Shown here piece by piece: positions 26,931-36,582 of a stretch of DNA of 64,000 nt (position 1 is its first letter; every line of letters starts with the position of its first letter). The notes beneath the pieces were generated by a model. That model made no database searches. It was not told the DNA's origin and saw only the letters and a list, made by a program, of their open reading frames with translations. This DNA is from Bradyrhizobium arachidis (lineage in GTDB: Bacteria; Pseudomonadota; Alphaproteobacteria; Rhizobiales; Xanthobacteraceae), in contig NZ_CP030050.1 in the NCBI RefSeq assembly GCF_015291705.1, positions 2,108,001-2,172,000 of the forward strand, given 5' to 3'. The position numbers and the translations under genes are program-made.

Positions 26931-28046
26931 TTAAGTCCGACTGAGGAGTAAGGTCGCTAGAACACTCAGTCCACGTCGGAGGTCCTCGTGGGTTGACGGA
27001 GCGATCAGCGATGCTCTGATGTTCTGCTCGACGTTGGTGCCAGGTGTCGCAAACACTCGCGGATGTCTCAGGATTACGCCCTTAGTACGAGCCGCTTGGA
27101 TGAATGGCTCTGCTGTCCAGGGAGGTGGCAAGTCGATCCAGACGTGCAAGGACGATCTGTTCGTGCGCATCATCCCTAGATGCCCAAGCATCTCCTGCGC
27201 AATGTCTTGCCGGGCTGCGATTTCCTTGGATATCTGTCCGACAATATGACTCGCGGCGCCACTTTCAATCAGGTGAGTGATAATGGCCGCAGATAACCCT
27301 GGTACAAACCAACTCGAGACGCTCGGTATTGGTCGAAGAAGATCGGCAAGGCCGTCGTCCGACGGCGCAATAAGGAACGCAGTCCTCAATCCGATGCCTA
27401 AGCATTTTGAGACGCTCATCAGGTACCAAGTGAGATCAGGAGCGATCGAAGCGAGTGGAGGGGGCGGGTTGTTGGCTATAAGGCCATGTACGTCATCTTC
27501 GATAATGGGAAGAGCGTACTTGCGGGCAACTCGAACGACCTTCTGTCTGCGTTCAAGCGACATCATTGAAGTCGTCGGATTGTGACCTGTCGGATTAATA
27601 TAAACGGCCGCAAGATTGTGAGCTTTGCACAATGATTCAAGAGAATCGTCACGCATGCCGTCTTCGTCTATGTCAACAGGCAGAACGCTAATCCGCCCCA
27701 GCATTGCGAGTTGGCCAATCGCTGCATAAGTTAGCTTTTCCGCGGCAATCGCGGCTCCCTGGGAAGCTAGTCGCGAGAACAGGACCATTAGCGTGTTCTG
27801 AGTCCCACCTGTCATCAGTAAGCGCGTAGGATTAGGGGGCGCGCCGAGCCGGTTGCTCAGCCAATCGGCACCAGCCTGTTTGTCACGTGCACTCCCGTGG
27901 AAGCGATGGCGTTGTATTATGCTAACAAGGTCCGGCGCGCGCGCCACCGCAGTGAGGCTTCTTTCGACAACTTCGCGGAAAGCTGGCACTTGAGGAGCCC
28001 ATGTCCGCGTCATATCAATCGGTGCCGTCGTTTCACCACCAGACAT
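26931..28046 (-). CDS. Aminotransferase class I/II-fold protein, MocR-type without its winged helix
   Basis: PLP-binding protein of 371 residues. The Schiff-base Lys is in SVSKCLGIGLRTAF, the Asn in NPTGHNPT and the Asp in IIEDDVHGL. Overall pattern, including LLMTGGTQNTLMVL and the late Arg region QNIRASL, matches the effector domain of MocR regulators, where this domain senses amino acids or PLP rather than catalyses. MocR proteins normally carry an N-terminal GntR winged helix; here ATG 28046 has an excellent GAGGAG site six bases upstream and no winged helix. Remnants of one appear upstream (28081-28434). It could thus be a stand-alone aminotransferase or a regulator that lost DNA binding. 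Confidence 0.7.
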   Translation of the reverse strand: MSGGETTAPIDMTRTWAPQVPAFREVVERSLTAVARAPDLVSIIQRHRFHGSARDKQAGADWLSNRLGAPPNPTRLLMTGGTQNTLMVLFSRLASQGAAIAAEKLTYAAIGQLAMLGRISVLPVDIDEDGMRDDSLESLCKAHNLAAVYINPTGHNPTTSMMSLERRQKVVRVARKYALPIIEDDVHGLIANNPPPPLASIAPDLTWYLMSVSKCLGIGLRTAFLIAPSDDGLADLLRPIPSVSSWFVPGLSAAIITHLIESGAASHIVGQISKEIAARQDIAQEMLGHLGMMRTNRSSLHVWIDLPPPWTAEPFIQAARTKGVILRHPRVFATPGTNVEQNIRASLIAPSTHEDLRRGLSVLATLLLSRT

Positions 28047-28080
28047 TCAATTCTCCTCGGGCGACCGATACCGCATTACA

Positions 28081-28434
28081 TCAAAGCTGTGGCTGTTGGC
28101 CGGTTCTCCGCCGGCAAAGGACAGAAGCGAGGTCGGGGATGCGACTTCTCACTATTCGATTGATTGTGGTATCGACGGTTCCGCTTCGGCCCCAAATGGC
28201 TCGTTCCCTGGTCAGCTGCAGTTTCTGTGACCGGAAGCAGGCTGTAAGACTGATCAGGGCTCTCGGACTTAACTGGGCCTTCGATGACCCCGGCCAGAGC
28301 CGCCGGCAGTGACCAACCTCATCAGCAAAAGCATGGGGAATTTTCTCGCCACTAGGAGCTGCTGCATAGAAGTCGTTCGGCCGCTCAGAATCGGCTATCA
28401 TCGCGAGCCGCGAAAGAACAAGATCGTCGATCAA
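28081..28434 (-). pseudogene. Possible winged-helix remnant of the MocR-type gene
   Basis: Within this frame LQLTRERAIWGRSGTVDTTI looks like the recognition-helix part of a GntR winged helix (compare the usual 'LPSTRELAxxLGVSRGTV'). It directly precedes the MocR-type effector domain on the same strand but is out of frame with it. The residues around it are not convincing, so this is a decayed N-terminal domain at best. Confidence 0.35.
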
Positions 28435-28522
28435 GGGTGCACCTCGGGAGATTGAAACTCAGCACAATCTAAGCTCCGCAGGATCCGATTGCTTGAAGAA
28501 CGATTACCGCTGCATTCCGCCC

Positions 28523-29311
28523 TTAGTAGCGGCCGGCGTATAAGATATATAAATGGCATCTTTCAACAAACGTATCAGCCGGCGACAGTTGGTGGAGTAG
28601 AGAGCGCATTTGTTCGTCGAATTCATCTCTTCTCTGGGTTAGTACACCTGGACAGGCCTTTGATGTGGAATACATATATTGGACGAGGTTCTCGGAAGTC
28701 CACGATACCATATAAGGGATGTGGCTCCCTGTGATGTTAGAAAACGTCGATTGGCGCAGAACAGCTTCGTGGTCCAGACGCAATTCACGGCGCTTATCGC
28801 CACGTCCGGCGGGAAAATAGCCTCCCCACCAGGTGTGGACGAATTCCCAAATCCTGTTCCACCAATCATTCGGTGCGGTTTCGTCGCGAACCCTTGTGAT
28901 GATCGCTACCTTGCCGGACGATAGCAGGCGACGATCAAGCGTCTCCAGAACGAGCGAGCGGTCCATCCAGTGAAAGGCACTCGCGATCGTCGCCCCTTGG
29001 TAGCCGGTCAAGCCCCAATCCATCTCCTCGGCGGTGCTTTCAATCACCGAAATGTTGAGGAGGCCGCGTTCGGATGAAAGGCGGTCGGCCTCGCCCAGCA
29101 TGGCGCGATTTGGATCGACGCAGTCCACATGTTTCACGCTGGGAGCAAGTCCAATTCCGATCTGTCCGGTACCACATCCAAGATCAAGAACCCGACTTTC
29201 AGGTGTTAGAGAAAGATGGTCGCTAAGAGATTTGAAGAGTTCGTGCGGGTACTCAGGTTGATAGCGAGCATAGTAGAACGCTGCTCCCTCAAAGATGCTG
29301 CTTGCTAACAT
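28523..29311 (-). CDS. SAM-dependent class I methyltransferase (second)
   Basis: Methyltransferase of 262 residues with motif I RVLDLGCGTGQIGIGLA, an acidic residue in VDCVDPNRAML, and TIASAFHWMDR as the post-motif strand. Start at ATG 29311 (MLASSIFEG) is supported by AAGGAGA six bases upstream, so the longer frame to 29344 is not used. It is the next gene downstream of the second CDP-alcohol phosphatidyltransferase on the same strand, with a gap of about 120 bases, suggesting that it modifies the same product. It is related in layout but not close in sequence to the methyltransferase at 24683-25501. Confidence 0.8.
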   Translation of the reverse strand: MLASSIFEGAAFYYARYQPEYPHELFKSLSDHLSLTPESRVLDLGCGTGQIGIGLAPSVKHVDCVDPNRAMLGEADRLSSERGLLNISVIESTAEEMDWGLTGYQGATIASAFHWMDRSLVLETLDRRLLSSGKVAIITRVRDETAPNDWWNRIWEFVHTWWGGYFPAGRGDKRRELRLDHEAVLRQSTFSNITGSHIPYMVSWTSENLVQYMYSTSKACPGVLTQRRDEFDEQMRSLLHQLSPADTFVERCHLYILYAGRY

Positions 29312-29433
29312 CCAGCTCTCCTTTCGACTGCTTGAACGCTCCAAATCGGCGTCTACATCTCTCGGCCAGCTAACTCTGGGATGATCTTGCGAAGATCTAC
29401 ATCTCCGTACCGATACGACCTGCGCCTCGCTTG

Positions 29434-30042
29434 TTAGCTTAGACCTCGTAATCCCAGAGCCGATGAAGCGGTGACGGCGAATAATGAGATCGCCACGTAC
29501 ATGGTCATATTCGGCGCTGGGACGCGAATCGGCGCAACGTGTAGGCCTGCGAGGAGGACGAAAGTGCTAAGCGTGAAGTGTACGAAAAACTCATCTGGAA
29601 CCAACGGTCGAGCAAGGAAAATGATCGCCATCACAGGAATGTCGTATGATAGTGGGACCCCTAAAAAACGGCCATCTCGTAAGCGGCCGAAGTTGGCAAA
29701 GTAGCTGAGCCTAATTGCTCCCGCTGCGAGCAGAGTGGTCCCGGCGACGAGGGCAAAAACCGAGGCTCCGCTGAGTTGGATTAGGATTACCGCGGGCAAG
29801 ACGGCTCCGTACATGATGTCAGCAAAACCGTCGAGGCTCTTTCCCATCTTGGCAACATCTGGGTGGCGATGTTTCGTGTGAGCTGCCACTATCCCGTCGA
29901 GGTGGTCGGACAGGACAGCCCAAAGTGCTGTCGCTATCGACAGCTCGAGGCGATTGGATAGGGCAAGAAACAGACTCAGGGACGAAAAGAGAAGGCCGCC
30001 AGTTGTTATAGCGTTCGCCGGATCCCAGAGATATTTGAGCAT
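29434..30042 (-). CDS. CDP-alcohol phosphatidyltransferase family protein (second copy)
   Basis: Membrane enzyme, 202 residues, paralogue of 1138-1749. The signature is LSDHLDGIVAAHTKH, then GKSLDGFADIMYG: here the AR of the consensus is AA, which may weaken the site. Start ATG 30042 (MLKYLWDPANAITTGG) follows AAGGTG; the same frame extends upstream without a stop into the C-terminal part of a nucleotidyltransferase (to 30228), so the two are read as one open frame. Whether that is an ancestral fusion or simply a lost stop cannot be told; the internal start argues for separate proteins. It belongs to a second, decayed set with PEP mutase and nucleotidyltransferase fragments. Confidence 0.75.
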   Translation of the reverse strand: MLKYLWDPANAITTGGLLFSSLSLFLALSNRLELSIATALWAVLSDHLDGIVAAHTKHRHPDVAKMGKSLDGFADIMYGAVLPAVILIQLSGASVFALVAGTTLLAAGAIRLSYFANFGRLRDGRFLGVPLSYDIPVMAIIFLARPLVPDEFFVHFTLSTFVLLAGLHVAPIRVPAPNMTMYVAISLFAVTASSALGLRGLS

Positions 30043-30812
30043 CGAATTTTCACCTTTTTCGAGGCATGCCTCGACCTTGCGCTCCACTGAAAAGTCGCTC
30101 TGCACTTGCAGATCTTCAGTTGTGTCGATTTCGTACCATCTGACATGGTCGCACCACGTAGTGGCGAGCTGCAGGCCGCGCAGTTCAACAAGGTGCGAAA
30201 GAAGCTCCTCAGAGTAGGCCTGGGTCACTCCGGACCCTGTGATCTGGTCCAGCGCTCGCCTTGAGGTTTAGCGCTGAAAGCCGCAGTAGGTTCATCGTTT
30301 TGAAAAGCCGTGGTCCATTCGCTGCAGGTTTGCTCCGGTTAGCCTCATACGGAACTCAGAGATAAGGTCGCTATCCGTCAGCAGGACTGCCGAGCCTTCC
30401 ATCGATTCGTCGAAGGGAACGATCGCTGCCACGGGGGTTACCCTGCTGTGTAGCAGATGTCGCAGCGCGTCCTCTTCGAGGAACACATCGCCCTCGAGGA
30501 AAAGCAATCTCCGGAAAGCGGCGCGTCACGCGCGAGCCACAGCGAATAGGCACGACCGGTAGTGTCGAAAATCGACAATTCCGCATAATTGATCACAAGG
30601 GTGCCAAGGCGATGTGCGCATGCGTATTGAATGGCTTGCTTGCGATAACCGACCACGAGCGTCACCTCTTCGTCGCTGACGGCTTCCAGATTTCGGAGGC
30701 CGTTGTACAGAATCGGGGCACCGTTGACTTCGACCAAGGGCTTCGGTCGGAGGTCCATCAGCGATCGAAGGCGAGAGCCGGCGCCAGCGGTGAGAGTGAT
30801 TGCTTTTTTGGG
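30043..30812 (-). pseudogene. Nucleotidyltransferase remnant (second copy), frameshifted
   Basis: Homologous to 6208-6996 over nearly its whole length but spread over three frames: AITLTAGAGSRLRSLMDLRPKPLVEV near 30800 (split motif; the usual LAAGxGSR is LTAGAGSR), then LFLEGDVFLEEDALRHLL in 30507-30292, then EELLSHLVELRGLQLATTWCDHVRWYEID in 30228 downward. Frame changes fall near 30500 and 30270. The C-terminal frame reads into the next gene. As written no full enzyme can be made. Confidence 0.75.
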
Positions 30813-31089
30813 ACAAAAGAGTGCAGGCGATCGATAGACCGAACGCCCAAAGACCCTTGAAGCCTGCGCGCTGGGCGATCGCAGCCGAGAGCCCATCATG
30901 TGCTTCCATCAGAAAGGGGAGTTCAGTGCTGGAGCAGACCTCTCTGCGCAGCGTATCAGCACGGGAAGAATTAACTTCTTGTCCACTGCCGAGGAGAGAA
31001 TTTGCGTGATCTTGCATGCAGACTCCGGGCGCGCCGATCGGTCTGTGTTCATTGCTCGCCAAGTGACATGTCTCTAACAACTCGATCAA
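30813..31089 (-). pseudogene. PEP mutase N-terminal fragment (second copy)
   Basis: Codes for about 90 residues matching the first part of the mutase at 7285-8211 ([27 protein letters not shown] against [27 protein letters not shown], apart from gaps). The match ends after GLSIA, where sequence of the nucleotidyltransferase begins. Most of the mutase and the intergenic region have been deleted, joining the two genes. Confidence 0.75.
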
Positions 31090-31344
31090 TTGCTAGAATT
31101 GATAGGTGACACGGGAACAAAAGCCGGTGCATTTCGCTATGGATGCGAGTCGGCAGTTAAGACGGATTGCTCTGCTTAAGGTCTAACCCCGTATTGGCGT
31201 ACGGCATGAACGCGAGTGTCAACCACAATCGGGCGCAGCCCCCTTTGCGTCATGAAGAACTGCCCCAACCTCGGGTTCATGATGTCGATTGGAGGTTAGC
31301 TCCACCGCTGACGGCGCGAAGGAGGCGGAGCCGACCGGAGGGCC

Positions 31345-32135
31345 TCAAGCGGCGGCCGGCTTGATGAGGCCGCTCTTTCGCTTGGCGCGAAGCCGGTAGC
31401 TATCGTCGCGAATGGTGAGCACGTGGCTGAGGTGCAGTAGCCGGTCACGAGGATCTCGGTGGCGACCACCGGATGGGCGAACACGGTGCCCCATTCGGCA
31501 AGGCTTCGGTTCGACGTGATCAGCATGGCCCGGTTTAGTAGCGGCGGCTGACCAGCTGGAAGAAGAGGTGCGGTCGCGTCGGGCTCCAGCGGCACGTAGC
31601 CGAGCTCGTCCATGATCAGCAGCTTTGGCTTCGCCAGCGCGAGCTGTTTCTCTTCCAGGCGCCGCTCGCCATGCGCCTTGGCGAGGCCGGCGACCAGTGT
31701 CGCCGTGGTGAACTGCACCGTGTAATCGGCCAGGATCGCCTCTCGGCCGAGCTCGCGCTCCCACTCGGCGGTGCGCCTCGAATGCCCATCAGCCCGCGAA
31801 GAAATGCCCCCGCGATCGCGTTCTTCTTCACGTAGCCCACGCCATTCTCCGTCTTGCCCCTCGTGCGGGCCCGATACGGCGCGCAGGTGCGAGGACGGAA
31901 AGGCGCAATGCTTCGCAAACGCGATGAGCTTGTGTTAAACTGAACCGCTGGGCTCGCCGTGTCATGGCGCACCACGAGCGCGCGTGGATTGTCCATCAGC
32001 ACTTCCTCGGGCACGCCGGCCAAAGGCCGTGAAATAGTGCCAATTCCGATACCACCGGCACGAACGACAGCGTATCCGCCGAGCCGGCAGCACCAATTGG
32101 CCCGAACGCGCCCGGCGCCGCCAGTCATGCACCTG
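31345..32135 (-). mobile_element. IS21-family remnant (IstA and IstB pieces)
   Basis: IstB-type helper ATPase text is seen at 31296-31764 (VAGLAKAHGERRLEEKQLA, LLIMDELGYVPLEPD with the Walker B Asp-Glu, LITSNRSLAEWG). IstA-type transposase text is at 31760-32135 (GVPEEVLMDNPRALVVRHD, CAPYRARTRGKTENGVGYVKKN). Both are broken by frame changes and deletions; no terminal repeats were identified. Confidence 0.75.
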
Positions 32136-32318
32136 CTAGGGCCGGCACCCATGGCGACGCGCGACATCTGTGACAATCGCCGCCAGCTCGAGGCTTTCCG
32201 CGGCAATCTGTGCCTTCAAATCGTCCGGCCAGCGCTTTCGACCTGCGCCTGCGTACACTTCGATACGCGGTGACAACGGTCGTCTTATGTCGTCCGAATG
32301 GTCGCCCATTGTGAGCAC
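32136..32318 (-). mobile_element. IS66-type TnpA N-terminal remnant
   Basis: A 60-residue frame reads IEVYAGAGRKRWPDDLKAQI and then IVTDVARRHGCRP, the start of an IS66/IS3-type orfA helix-turn-helix protein. It is cut off by IS21 sequence, so one element was inserted into or fused with another. Confidence 0.6.
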
Positions 32319-32595
32319 CCTTGCAGAAGATGGCCTTCTAGATCGCTACATAGACTCGCTAATGCGCGCTGTCGCCATTCTATTGGTGCCGATCAGGACG
32401 GTGACCTCGCAACAACGCCCGAGTCGTCCTGGCGTCGAGGTACATTGCGCGTCGCCGCCTATGACGACAACGCTCTGCATGTACTCATCAAGGCGATGAA
32501 GCCAAACGTCGTCTTGGCCTACTCCTCGTCGCCTTAATCGCCCCGACCGGTTTGACCCCCTGGTTGGATGAAGCAATCCGACCATTTTGCTCGAC

Positions 32596-32628
32596 TGGTC
32601 AGCTTCCGGAAAGCTGGACCCGCCATCG
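32596..32628 (+). promoter_or_regulatory. tts box (TtsI target) upstream of trehalose-phosphate synthase gene
   Basis: GTCAGCTTCCGGAAAGCT at 32598-32615 matches the tts-box core GTCAGCTT-n-TCGAAAGCT at all but two positions, followed by a CCCGCC segment. It lies about 75 bases before the GAGGGAG ribosome site and ATG 32702 and points toward that gene. Confidence 0.6.
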
Positions 32629-32701
32629 TGGCGTAGTGGAGATATCTTGAGGCTGATCTGCGACTGCAACGAACGCAAACATCGTCAGAGGGAGTTACGA
32701 C

Positions 32702-34570
32702 ATGGTTCGGATCCATGAGGCGCCCGACACCGCAACGTTGGCTTCCAGCAGTACATCAGGCCCGACCCAGCAAGATGGAAGCTTAGGCCAAGCGGCCTTT
32801 GACCTGCACCTGCACGACATACCGTTGGAGCAGGAGCAACAAGGAGCTGCAGGCCCTTCCGATGCTGTTGCCTCAAGCGACATGGAGGACGGCCTCGCCA
32901 CGGTCAATCAGAAGCCCGAAATGAAGCTGGTCGTCATCTCGAACCGGGTTGCGCCCTTCGACCCTAATAAGCCCCAGATCGGCGGGCTTGCGGCAAGCCT
33001 CGAACCGGTCGTTGAACGTTCCGGTGCACTCTGGGTGGGTTCCTCGGATACCCGAGGAGATGGGACCGACCAGCCCTTGCCGCTGGTGAAGACCGGTGCA
33101 GGCGATGTGGCGAGGCTAGACCTGCCAGAGGCGGATTATCCCGGCTATTATCGAGGTTTTTCGAATTCGACCCTGTGGCCGGCACTGCACTCCCTGCCTG
33201 ACCGGATGTCGGGCTCGGAAGGCGATTATGAGAGCTATCGAAATGTGAACGCGTTTATAGCGCGAGCGGCCTTCGACGTACGGGATCGGGACGCATTCTG
33301 GGTCCATGATTATCATTTACTTCCGCTCGCGGCTGAACTGCATAGGCTCGGCATCGATCGGCCGACCGGCTTTTTTCTGCACACGCCATGGCCGCCGCCC
33401 GAAATGATCGAGCACGTACCCCACCATCGCGAATTTATGAAGTTGATGCTGGAGTACGATCTGCTCGGCTTTCAGACAAACCGAGATCTCAACAATTTTC
33501 TCGCCTGCCTGCAGGTATATTTCGGGCTGAAGAGCAAGAATGGCGTCGTGACAACGGAGCGTGGCCAGACGCGGCTCGAAAAGTTCCCGATCGGCATCGA
33601 TCCCAAGCAGTTTGCAGAGTATCTTGCGGCAGAGCTTTCACCCGCTGAGGAAGAAAAACTCTCGTCGTTATTGCAGAACTTCGAGGGCACCAAGTTTGCG
33701 GTCGGCGTAGACCGGCTCGACTACACAAAGGGTATCGATAAGAGGGTCGAAGCGTTCAACCACCTTTTAGCCGCGGAGCCTGGCAGCATCAGGTTGCTGC
33801 AGATCGCGCCGTCCTCTCGTGCGGACGTCGGCGAATATCAGAAGTACAAGGAGGACGTGGAGAATGCGATCAGCCAAGTCAATGCTGAGCATGGTACGGG
33901 CGAGTGGAAGGCGATCCACTACACCAATGACTCGTTCAGCCAGGCTGCACTCGCCCGTCTTTACCGCGCAGCAAATGTAGGTCTCGTCACGCCGCTCCGT
34001 GATGGCATGAATCTCGTGGCGAAAGAATATGTCGCGGCCCAAGACCCAAATAATCCCGGGGTTCTTGTACTATCGAAGTTCGCGGGGGCGGCTGAAGATT
34101 TCAACGAAGAGGAGGCACTGCTGATTGACCCAAACAATCCCGAAGAGATTTCAGACGCTATTTCGAAAGCGGCCAACATGCCGCTTGAGCAGCGTGTCAA
34201 GCGCTGGCGGTCGATGATGGATAAGATTGAATCCTATACCATCCACCATTGGGCGGCGGACTACCTCCGGGAGCTGGACAAAGGCAGCATCACCGTTCCG
34301 GCTGATCAGTTCGACCATCTCGGTCTCGGCTGGACCAACGAGGCCGAGATGCCGCTCTATCAAGATTATGCAGCGGCGCTGACCTCCTATAATGAGATCG
34401 ATCCCGCTGATGCCGCCTTGAAGGACGCTGCCTATGGAGACGTGAAGTCGGCCTTTGAGGCTTTAGCGGCTCCACTGAAGCATACACAGGACAGACTGTG
34501 GGATCTGCCGGCGGCGACAGCTTCCGGCGATGGTCATCGCGGACAAGAGCTCGGTGCCCGCGAGCACTGA
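32702..34570 (+). CDS. otsA-like: Trehalose-6-phosphate synthase with effector-like extensions
   Basis: Glycosyltransferase family 20 enzyme joining UDP-glucose and glucose-6-phosphate to trehalose-6-phosphate. The catalytic domain starts at about residue 74 (MKLVVISNRVAPFDP) with GGLAASL, WVHDYHLLPLA, GVDRLDYTKGID and TPLRDGMNLVAKEYVA all intact, ending near residue 547. Unusually there is a 73-residue Ser/Thr/Gln/Asp-rich N-terminal extension and a C-terminal extension of about 75 residues. ATG 32702 has a GAGGGAG site 8 bases upstream and a tts-box-like element lies about 100 bases upstream. This suggests TtsI control and possible type III secretion, with the N-terminal extension as signal; a housekeeping enzyme with a chance upstream motif is the alternative. 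The catalytic assignment is firm, secretion is inference. Confidence 0.85.
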   Translation: MVRIHEAPDTATLASSSTSGPTQQDGSLGQAAFDLHLHDIPLEQEQQGAAGPSDAVASSDMEDGLATVNQKPEMKLVVISNRVAPFDPNKPQIGGLAASLEPVVERSGALWVGSSDTRGDGTDQPLPLVKTGAGDVARLDLPEADYPGYYRGFSNSTLWPALHSLPDRMSGSEGDYESYRNVNAFIARAAFDVRDRDAFWVHDYHLLPLAAELHRLGIDRPTGFFLHTPWPPPEMIEHVPHHREFMKLMLEYDLLGFQTNRDLNNFLACLQVYFGLKSKNGVVTTERGQTRLEKFPIGIDPKQFAEYLAAELSPAEEEKLSSLLQNFEGTKFAVGVDRLDYTKGIDKRVEAFNHLLAAEPGSIRLLQIAPSSRADVGEYQKYKEDVENAISQVNAEHGTGEWKAIHYTNDSFSQAALARLYRAANVGLVTPLRDGMNLVAKEYVAAQDPNNPGVLVLSKFAGAAEDFNEEEALLIDPNNPEEISDAISKAANMPLEQRVKRWRSMMDKIESYTIHHWAADYLRELDKGSITVPADQFDHLGLGWTNEAEMPLYQDYAAALTSYNEIDPADAALKDAAYGDVKSAFEALAAPLKHTQDRLWDLPAATASGDGHRGQELGAREH

Positions 34571-35337
34571 CCGGGCGAAAAGCATAGCACGGCGGATGAC
34601 AGGCTTCTGTAGCAGGACAGAGGAGCAATCCAGATCTTTGGCGCTGACGCGGTTCTTGCGGGCGGCGCAGGCCCCCGCATGAAATCAAGACATCATGCGA
34701 GTGGCCCATGACCAGAATGGGTCGATACAGTCAACTCATGTTCTGTCTCTAACCGATGCTGATGAGTGATAGCGGCGCCACTCGGCGCGGTGCTGCCCGT
34801 TGATTGCTCCGCCCAGGCTTGCGGGACCTGGCGCGTCAAGCAGAAGCGGCGGCAAGCACGCAACCGCATGACATAGCGCGGCTTGCGCTATGTCGCGGGC
34901 CGTTCAAGGCAAGCTGCGTGCCGGCTAAAGAGTCGTAAGTGTCAGCCATTCGGGGCTGCACGACCATGTTCGGTTACCGACATTGGGTTGCCAAGCGAAC
35001 ATCAAAGCGTGTCGGAGGCCAGCCAGACGCCGCCAGCGTTTTTGATCTTCACTGGCAAAGACCCAGGGCGCGGGTCGAGCCTCCGCAACTGTTCTGTAAG
35101 CCGGTGGTGCGCGGCGAGTGAAGCGGATATCAAAACGTCATCTGGGCTGAAGCCTTGCGGCGAAACTGTCGTCGACGTCAGGATTTTTGTCGCTTGCACG
35201 ATGCGGCCGCAGCTAGACCGCGCGATAAAAAAGTGAGCACGTGACCATCGCAGCGACGCTGGGCATCTCTTGCCGACCGTCTTGATGGCCGGGAGACTCT
35301 TCGCTAGACCACACTGGTTCACTATGGAGATGCCGCT
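34571..35337. other. Intergenic stretch without a supportable gene
   Basis: About 770 bases between the trehalose-phosphate synthase and cold-shock genes. Open frames on both strands lack ribosome sites and known motifs. It should contain the cold-shock gene promoter and leader. Confidence 0.4.
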
Positions 35338-35544
35338 GTGGCAATGGGTATTGTGAAGTGGTTCAACTCGACCAAAGGCTACGGGTTCATCAGGCCTGAG
35401 GACGGAAGTCCCGATGTCTTCGTGCACATCAGTGCCCTGGAAAAGGCCGGTTACACCACCCTCGAAGAGGGTGCCCGGGTAAGTTATCAGCTCAAGTCTG
35501 GGCGTTCGGGTAAGATGTCAGCTGAGGATCTGCGGGTTGGCTGA
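35338..35544 (+). CDS. cspA-like: Cold-shock domain protein (CspA family)
   Basis: Small single-strand nucleic acid binding protein of 68 residues. RNP1 is KGYGFI and RNP2 is VFVHIS, set in the usual [20 protein letters not shown] fold. GTG 35338 is taken as start because it gives the family's usual Met-Ala-Met-Gly beginning and has GGAGA seven bases upstream; ATG 35344 is the alternative. It stands alone. Members act as RNA chaperones; a specific role here cannot be read from the sequence. Confidence 0.9.
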   Translation: MAMGIVKWFNSTKGYGFIRPEDGSPDVFVHISALEKAGYTTLEEGARVSYQLKSGRSGKMSAEDLRVG

Positions 35545-35798
35545 TCTGACCCACTCCGGAAGCTCCCCTCTGCAAAGCGCGTTCTCGCACCTGACCGGCG
35601 ATGCCTTGTCAGGGCGCGCCGGGCGTTCGGCCTTTCGACCGTCTCTTCAAGGCATGGGGCTGTCTCGCAAACCGCTTGAGAGCCTCGATCGCCTGAAGCC
35701 GTTGACCAATCGCTGCAGCCAGAGTTACAGCTGGCACGTCGCGCAGGCCTCGAGCGCATGAAGCCGTTGGCAGAACACGGGCCGGATCTCGGCGGACT

Positions 35799-36422
35799 TT
35801 GTGTTTCGCGATGCTCTGGTCTGGAAATTCGCAAGACGATCGAGCAGAGAAGCCGCCGATAGTGCTCTCTCATTGGGATTGGGACCATCTTCATGGCGCG
35901 CTCATGCTCACGCATCTGCTCGACTGCCTTTGGATTGTCCCGGATCAGCGGCTGGGACCTGGTGCCGCGCGTCTAGCACATATGCTGCTCCAAAAAGAGC
36001 AATCTGGTCGTAGGCCCCGCCAACGCAAGCATCTGTTTTGCTTTTGGTGAGTTGTTAAGAGGCGGTGCGCGGCTCTCTGATCTCAACGACAGCGGATTGA
36101 CCATCTTGCGCCTCTCACGAGCGGACGATCGGCCTTGCTGGCCGGAGATACAGACTATGCGCACCTCATGCATGCCAATGCCAAGCAAGTAGATCACCTG
36201 GTCGCAACTCATGATGGCGCCGGCTTCAATGCAGGCGCGCCGTCGGTGCCAAAGCCAAATAGCGGCCGCTGTCAACTGGTGATTTCCTGCGGATATCGTA
36301 ATGTCTATGGGCACCCGCACCCGGATGGGCTATCCAAGCATGCGATGTCGGGTTGGACGACCTACGTGACCACCACTGGGCGAGGAGGTATTGCCGCTCG
36401 AGGCGACCGCATCCTCAATTGA
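35799..36422 (+). pseudogene. Metallo-beta-lactamase-fold protein, decayed
   Basis: The metal-binding motif appears as VLSHWDWDHLHGA near 35860, and WIVPDQRLGPGAARLAHMLL follows in frame. The continuation is in another frame from about 36130: LLAGDTDYAHLMHANAKQVDHLVATHDGAGFNAG, with the later Asp and His ligands. One or two frame changes lie between, so the gene is broken. It may begin somewhat upstream of 35799. The substrate is unknown. Confidence 0.6.
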
Positions 36423-36582
36423 CGGCGAAACGCCGAGATCTTTTGCCTGCCCTGAAGGTCGTTCTCGTGATTCACTAGAGAGGCGCGTGAACCGCCGCGA
36501 AGCCATGCTCAGCGAAAGGCTCTGACGCTCAACATAGTGGCCGAAACGTACTGATCGGGATCGCCAGATACTACGTCACGGC

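Noticed and set aside
35002..35236. Minus-strand frame with protein-like text between otsA-like and cspA-like genes
   Set aside because: It reads smoothly for about 75 residues but has no start or ribosome site and runs from the antisense of the cold-shock gene; not enough to call a gene.
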